Positions 19,295 to 22,624 of a stretch of DNA of 22,624 nt are shown here, in pieces (the first letter of the stretch is position 1; each line of letters starts with the position of its first letter). The stretch is taken from positions 1 through 22,624 of the IMG/VR virus record IMGVR_UViG_3300046804_002329. One strand, given 5' to 3'. The notes below the pieces were generated by a model. That model was not told the origin of the DNA and did no database searches. It saw only the letters and a list, made by a program, of their open reading frames with translations. Source of the DNA: a virus. The position numbers were made by a program, and so were the translations under genes.

Positions 19295-20716
19295 TCATTT
19301 TATTATTATATCATTATATTCTTTTTCCCATTTAATAATATCATTATTATCATTTAATAGTGGTTGTCCTTTAATATTTAAACTTGTATTTAATAAAACT
19401 GGCACACCAGTCTCTAAATAAAATTTATTTAACACTCTCCATAATCCAGGATGTTGATCTCTATTTACTGTTTGAACCCTAGATGTTCCATCAACATGAA
19501 CTACTGCAGGTATTGATTTTGGTTTTAAACATTTTACTGTGTATTGCATATATGGACTTGTAAAAGATATATCAAACCATTTACTAGCATGTTCTTCCAT
19601 TACTACTGGAGCAAAAGGTCTAAACAATTCTCTTTTTTTAATTTGATTTACTTTATCTTTTATAGATTCTTCTCTTGGATCTGCTAAAATACTTCTATTG
19701 CCAAGCGCTCTTGGTCCATATTCTGCTCTTCCTGTTGCTACTGCAACAATTTTATTTTTCTTTAATTTATCTATAATTTCTATTACTGGATATTTAGATC
19801 CAAGATCATGTCCAAGATATGGACTATTCCAATTTAAATGTTTTCCATATAACGCTGCTGCTGCGCCTAAAGAACTTCCAGCATCTCCAGGGTTTGGCAT
19901 GATCCAAATATTATTAAACAACTCCCACAATTTTGTATTAGCAGAACAATTTAAAGCACAACCACCCATAAAAACTAAATTTTTTTTATTAGTTATTTTT
20001 TTAGCATAAATCATAAATTCAAATAATCTATTTTGATAAACTTTTTGAACTGCTGCTGCAATATCAAATCTGTCCTGTTGCAAAATAATAGGTTGCCAAT
20101 CATCTATACCTTTATGAAAATTATATTTTTGTCTATCAAATACTGGAAAATATTCATTTACTTCTTTAAAATATTTATTATGATCTCCATATGCAGCCAT
20201 ACCCATTAAAATATATTCTTCTTCATTTGGTTTTAATCCAACAAGTTTTGTAAATGCTGAATAAAATAATCCAAAACTTAATGGATAATTTAATGAATAA
20301 ACTTGATTTATTTTATTGCCTTCTGCAGTCCAAATTGTAGAAGTATTCCATTCGCCAATAGCGTCTAATACTACCACTACTGCATCATCAAAACTGCTTG
20401 TAAAATATCCTGCTGCTGCATGAGAATAATGATGTTTAAACGTATATCTAGGTATGTTATGAATATCAAATTTTGGCTTCCAATCAGACAAACCACCAAA
20501 TAATAATCTAGATTTTTTTAATAGTGGCTTTTCATAGTATGCAATCGCATCTGGCTTTCCATATTGTAATGCATCATCAATAAGATCTTGATTTACATAC
20601 CAATCATTTTTAATTTTGCTATATCTTTCTGCATGTCCAGCAAAAAGAATTTGATCATTTTCAATTAAAGAAACAGATGCGTCATGAGATGTTTCGTTAA
20701 TACCAAGAATTATCAT
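19295..20716 (-). CDS. NodU/CmcH-family carbamoyltransferase
   Basis: A 473-residue protein from the ATG at 20716 (MIILGINETSHDAS); the longer frame from 20731 lies inside the SGNH gene. The N-terminal Kae1/YrdC-like domain has HHYSHAAAGY (95-104) for metal binding, D118 in VVLDAIGEW, and GGCALNCSAN (251-260). The C-terminal domain has GRAEYGPRALGNRS (329-342), RPFAPVV (366-372) and NTSLNIKG (443-450). These are the signatures of O-carbamoyltransferases that make carbamoyl-AMP from carbamoyl phosphate and ATP and transfer it to a hydroxyl, usually of a sugar. It is slightly shorter than most family members. It is the last gene of the oxygenase-SGNH operon and overlaps the SGNH gene by 20 nt. 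Confidence 0.88.
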   Translation of the reverse strand: MIILGINETSHDASVSLIENDQILFAGHAERYSKIKNDWYVNQDLIDDALQYGKPDAIAYYEKPLLKKSRLLFGGLSDWKPKFDIHNIPRYTFKHHYSHAAAGYFTSSFDDAVVVVLDAIGEWNTSTIWTAEGNKINQVYSLNYPLSFGLFYSAFTKLVGLKPNEEEYILMGMAAYGDHNKYFKEVNEYFPVFDRQKYNFHKGIDDWQPIILQQDRFDIAAAVQKVYQNRLFEFMIYAKKITNKKNLVFMGGCALNCSANTKLWELFNNIWIMPNPGDAGSSLGAAAALYGKHLNWNSPYLGHDLGSKYPVIEIIDKLKKNKIVAVATGRAEYGPRALGNRSILADPREESIKDKVNQIKKRELFRPFAPVVMEEHASKWFDISFTSPYMQYTVKCLKPKSIPAVVHVDGTSRVQTVNRDQHPGLWRVLNKFYLETGVPVLLNTSLNIKGQPLLNDNNDIIKWEKEYNDIIIK

Positions 20717-21608
20717 TATTATTAAATCCAATCATTTTGTCATAAAATACATTAGCCCATGTTAGATGATATTTATAGCCATGATGATCATTGTCCTCTG
20801 CAAAATCCCAAAACTCTTCGTTTGTTTTGCTTAATTCAATATTATTTTTTATTTCATTAATATAATTATTATCAATAACTGATTTAATTTTTAAAAAATT
20901 ATAAAATTCATTTGAAGAATTAGACCAAGATAGAACAAAAAGTTTTATATTGTTAACATTACAAAATTTTTGAAAATTAACCAAACTTAGCAAATTATAA
21001 ATTACTACACTTTCAAAATTTTTGTTTTTATAAAAAGTTTTTAATAAAGTATTTATGTTATCAATATATAATGGTTCATGTATTGTTCTAATATGTTTTT
21101 CTCGTTCAAGAGTAAAAAATCTTTCAATTGGTGGAAGCACTAAAAATACATAATCTGGAGTTTTATATTTTTCAATAAACGTATAGCAAGTTGTAATGAT
21201 TCTTTCTGTATCAAGACTAGGTCTTCCCAAATTATATAGTTTTATATTTTTTTTATTTGTTTTTGCAATTTTATCTTTTAAAATATTAGGCCAAATTTTA
21301 TTTTCAGGTAAGGCATATCCAAATGTATTTGAACATCCAGAAGTTAAAATATTAATATTTTCATCATTAAAAACTTCAAAACTTTCTGACCTAAATCCAA
21401 AATTATTTAAACAATAAGAAATGTTGCTTTCATTACTAGTAAAAATTTTTAAGTTATTGAGTAAAACTTCTGTTGGAATAAAATTAATTTTCTTTTTATC
21501 TTTATTAATCATAGTAAAACTTTGTTGGTCTGTTAATAAAAATTCATTCCAATTTGAAACTTGGTTAAAAAATTCAGTAAATGATTCTTTTTGCTTATTC
21601 AGATCCAT
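20697..21608 (-). CDS. SGNH/GDSL-like hydrolase family protein
   Basis: A 303-residue paralogue of the gene at 1707. G91-C92-S93 in ILTSGCSNTFGYA is block I with S93 as candidate nucleophile, N126-L-G in YNLGRPS is block II, and PDYVFLVLPPIERFF the central strand. The C-terminal motif is NDHHG (273-277) followed by YHxxWAN. Here an Asn replaces the Asp found at 258 in the other copy, though D272 and D274 are close by. It starts 14 nt inside the upstream oxygenase gene and leads into the carbamoyltransferase, so the three are coupled. Likely role: removal or transfer of an acyl group on the same glycan or protein target. Confidence 0.65.
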   Translation of the reverse strand: MDLNKQKESFTEFFNQVSNWNEFLLTDQQSFTMINKDKKKINFIPTEVLLNNLKIFTSNESNISYCLNNFGFRSESFEVFNDENINILTSGCSNTFGYALPENKIWPNILKDKIAKTNKKNIKLYNLGRPSLDTERIITTCYTFIEKYKTPDYVFLVLPPIERFFTLEREKHIRTIHEPLYIDNINTLLKTFYKNKNFESVVIYNLLSLVNFQKFCNVNNIKLFVLSWSNSSNEFYNFLKIKSVIDNNYINEIKNNIELSKTNEEFWDFAEDNDHHGYKYHLTWANVFYDKMIGFNNNDNSWY

Positions 21609-22260
21609 CAGAATGAATCTTTTCTACCATATTATGGTACCAATTTGGCAGAGCATATCGTACTCCGCTTTTCATTTCTGCAATTTCATGTGTAAATATA
21701 AAATTAGATGGGAAAAAAATAATGCTACCAGCATCAGGTTTTAAAGTAACGCCAACAGTTTTAAATGATATTTCTCCACCTTCATAATTATCGTTTAAGT
21801 ATAAAATAACTGAAAGTGTTCTACTACTTATTCCGTGATCAGAATGTTCTGGAAGATATCCAGATTTTTCATACTTTAAAATATTCATTTGGTCTTCTTT
21901 TCCTTTGATGCTTCTTCCAGCAAAAGGATATAATGTTTTTGAGTAGTGTTCAAATGCTATGTCTAATGCTTTAAACAACGGGTCGGACATTTTTGCATAC
22001 TCTTCATAGTAATAATCATTTTCTTTTAAATCTGAAGTTCTTACTATTGATTTAATTTTACAAAAATGTTTATCCTCTCCGTGATTCCACTCCCCCCAAG
22101 GATTTAATCTTGTTTGAAAAGATTTTGGTATTTTATTTTTTCTATCTTCTACTACTTTTTTATCTAAAAATTCTATTTGATTAATTATTTCTTGTGGATT
22201 TTCTATTATATTTTTATAATAAATAAGTCCATCTGCAAGTTTTTCATATTCAATATTCAT
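21595..22260 (-). CDS. 2OG-Fe(II) oxygenase, prolyl 4-hydroxylase-like
   Basis: A 221-residue protein from the ATG at 22260 (MNIEYEKL), which lies 6 nt after an extended -10; a longer frame to 22341 would overlap the divergent sulfotransferase gene. H139-S-D141 (PEHSDHG), TLSVILYLNDNYEGGEISF, GSIIFFPSNF, distal H191 (FTHEIAEM) and R201 (SGVRYALPNWY) complete the catalytic set. It is first in the operon with the SGNH and carbamoyltransferase genes. Hydroxyls that it creates could be acceptors for the carbamoyl group, but this is only inferred from operon order. Confidence 0.87.
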   Translation of the reverse strand: MNIEYEKLADGLIYYKNIIENPQEIINQIEFLDKKVVEDRKNKIPKSFQTRLNPWGEWNHGEDKHFCKIKSIVRTSDLKENDYYYEEYAKMSDPLFKALDIAFEHYSKTLYPFAGRSIKGKEDQMNILKYEKSGYLPEHSDHGISSRTLSVILYLNDNYEGGEISFKTVGVTLKPDAGSIIFFPSNFIFTHEIAEMKSGVRYALPNWYHNMVEKIHSDGSE

Positions 22261-22266
22261 ATTTTT

Positions 22267-22286
22267 ATTATACCATATGGTAGTAT
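22267..22286. promoter_or_regulatory. Divergent overlapping leaderless promoters
   Basis: The palindrome ATACCATATGGTAT (22270-22283) joins two extended -10 boxes. On the minus strand TG-G-TATAAT has its hexamer at 22272-22267, 6 nt before the ATG at 22260. On the plus strand TG-G-TAGTAT has its hexamer at 22281-22286, 6 nt before the ATG at 22293. The palindrome may also be a binding site for a dimeric regulator. Confidence 0.55.
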
Positions 22287-22292
22287 ATGTAT

Positions 22293-22624
22293 ATGAAAAC
22301 ATTTTTATTATGTCCTGGAACCCAAAGATCTGGCACAACATGGTTATATAAAAATTTATTATTAAATAAAAATGTAAATTTTGGAGATGTAAAAGAATAT
22401 CATTATTTTGATTCTTTAAATATAGATTGTTTTTTTAAATATAAAAAAATAAATCAAAAACATGATACATTGTCTACTTTTTATAATGATAAAAATATGT
22501 ATTTTGAATATTTTATTAACATTTTAAATAAATATGATTTAACTGGAGACATATCTCCAGGTTATTCTTCATTAAATGATGATATTTTTATAAATATAAA
22601 AAATATGTTTAACTCATTTAATAT
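22293..22624 (+). CDS. Sulfotransferase, N-terminal part
   Basis: The first 110 residues of a gene that runs off the window. CPGTQRSGTTWLYKNL (7-22) is the 5'-phosphosulfate-binding loop of PAPS-dependent sulfotransferases, KEYHYFD (34-40) matches the segment after strand 2, and DISPGYS (86-92) the strand near the 3'-phosphate site. The enzyme would transfer sulfate from PAPS to a hydroxyl or amine of a glycan or protein. The ATG lies 6 nt after an extended -10 box with no ribosome binding site. The APS-kinase-like protein at 17033 could supply the donor. Confidence 0.85.
   Translation, partial: MKTFLLCPGTQRSGTTWLYKNLLLNKNVNFGDVKEYHYFDSLNIDCFFKYKKINQKHDTLSTFYNDKNMYFEYFINILNKYDLTGDISPGYSSLNDDIFINIKNMFNSFN

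Noticed and set aside
19698-20009. Plus-strand open frame of 103 codons
   Set aside because: It lies opposite the highly conserved C-terminal domain of the carbamoyltransferase and has no start signals.
22261-22341. Longer N-terminus for the minus-strand oxygenase
   Set aside because: It would overlap the sulfotransferase start and the divergent promoter; the family start MNIEYEKL follows the -10 at the leaderless distance.
1-22624. CRISPR array, insertion sequence or transposase
   Set aside because: No regularly spaced repeats, no terminal inverted repeats with a DDE or HUH protein, and no Cas-like product were found.
1-22624. Bacterial chromosome instead of phage
   Set aside because: No housekeeping operons occur, whereas an endolysin, a holin-like gene, tRNA genes interleaved with tiny overlapping ORFs and phage-type conserved proteins do; a prophage or phage-plasmid cannot be excluded.

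Overview
The window reads as an accessory-rich stretch of a tailed-phage (Caudoviricetes) genome that probably infects an AT-rich actinobacterium, such as a planktonic freshwater or marine lineage. Phage origin is inferred from the dense gene packing with 1-29 nt overlaps, a CHAP endolysin, a holin-like protein, five tRNA genes, many tiny ORFs, and the phage-associated DUF6582-like block. The actinobacterial host is inferred from a WhiB-type Fe-S regulator, a DUF7455-like zinc protein and an MSMEG_6728-like pyrimidine-dimer glycosylase. No terminase, portal, capsid or tail gene is visible, so this is not the structural core.

Layout. 1-3246 (+): end of an unknown gene, then an extremely AT-rich block of three 2OG-Fe(II) oxygenases, a small coiled protein and an SGNH-like protein. 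3249-7482 (+): endolysin followed by a compact run of small genes (DUF2061, FmdB-type and DUF7455-type zinc ribbons, membrane proteins, WhiB, DNA repair glycosylase). 7488-9178 (+): another oxygenase, the holin with a clear terminator, and a Stealth-like sugar-phosphate transferase. 9159-13463 (-): five-gene glycan operon (CgeB-like glycosyltransferase, FkbM methyltransferase, exostosin-like protein, GT-A-like enzyme, GT4 enzyme), with a further oxygenase-like gene upstream at 13488-14111. 14156-16323 (+): DUF6582-like phage proteins, a TTG-started helix-turn-helix protein and another oxygenase. 16326-18791 (-): tRNA-Glu, Gly, Asn, Arg and a CAT tRNA, interleaved with an APS-kinase/nucleotidylyltransferase fusion, DUF6356, thioredoxin and S-adenosylmethionine decarboxylase. 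18828-19214 (+): SNase-like nuclease. 19295-22260 (-): oxygenase, SGNH protein and NodU-type carbamoyltransferase operon. 22293-end (+): start of a sulfotransferase.

How it may fit together (inference). The window holds an unusually rich decoration toolkit: seven 2OG-Fe(II) oxygenase-like genes, four or five glycosyl/phosphoglycosyl transferases, an FkbM methyltransferase, two SGNH proteins, a carbamoyltransferase, a sulfotransferase and an APS-kinase-like enzyme that could feed it. This would suit hydroxylation followed by glycosylation, methylation, carbamoylation and sulfation of virion proteins or host envelope glycans. The substrate is unknown.

Regulation. Several gene starts share an extended -10 box (TGnTAtaAT) ending 6-7 nt before the ATG, which predicts leaderless mRNAs. 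Three TTGACA-N17-TAnAnT promoters are also visible. The oxygenase/SGNH segments are visibly more AT-rich than the endolysin/holin/DUF6582 genes, and one such block is bracketed by a 23-bp direct repeat that contains the promoter, which suggests modular gain of gene cassettes.
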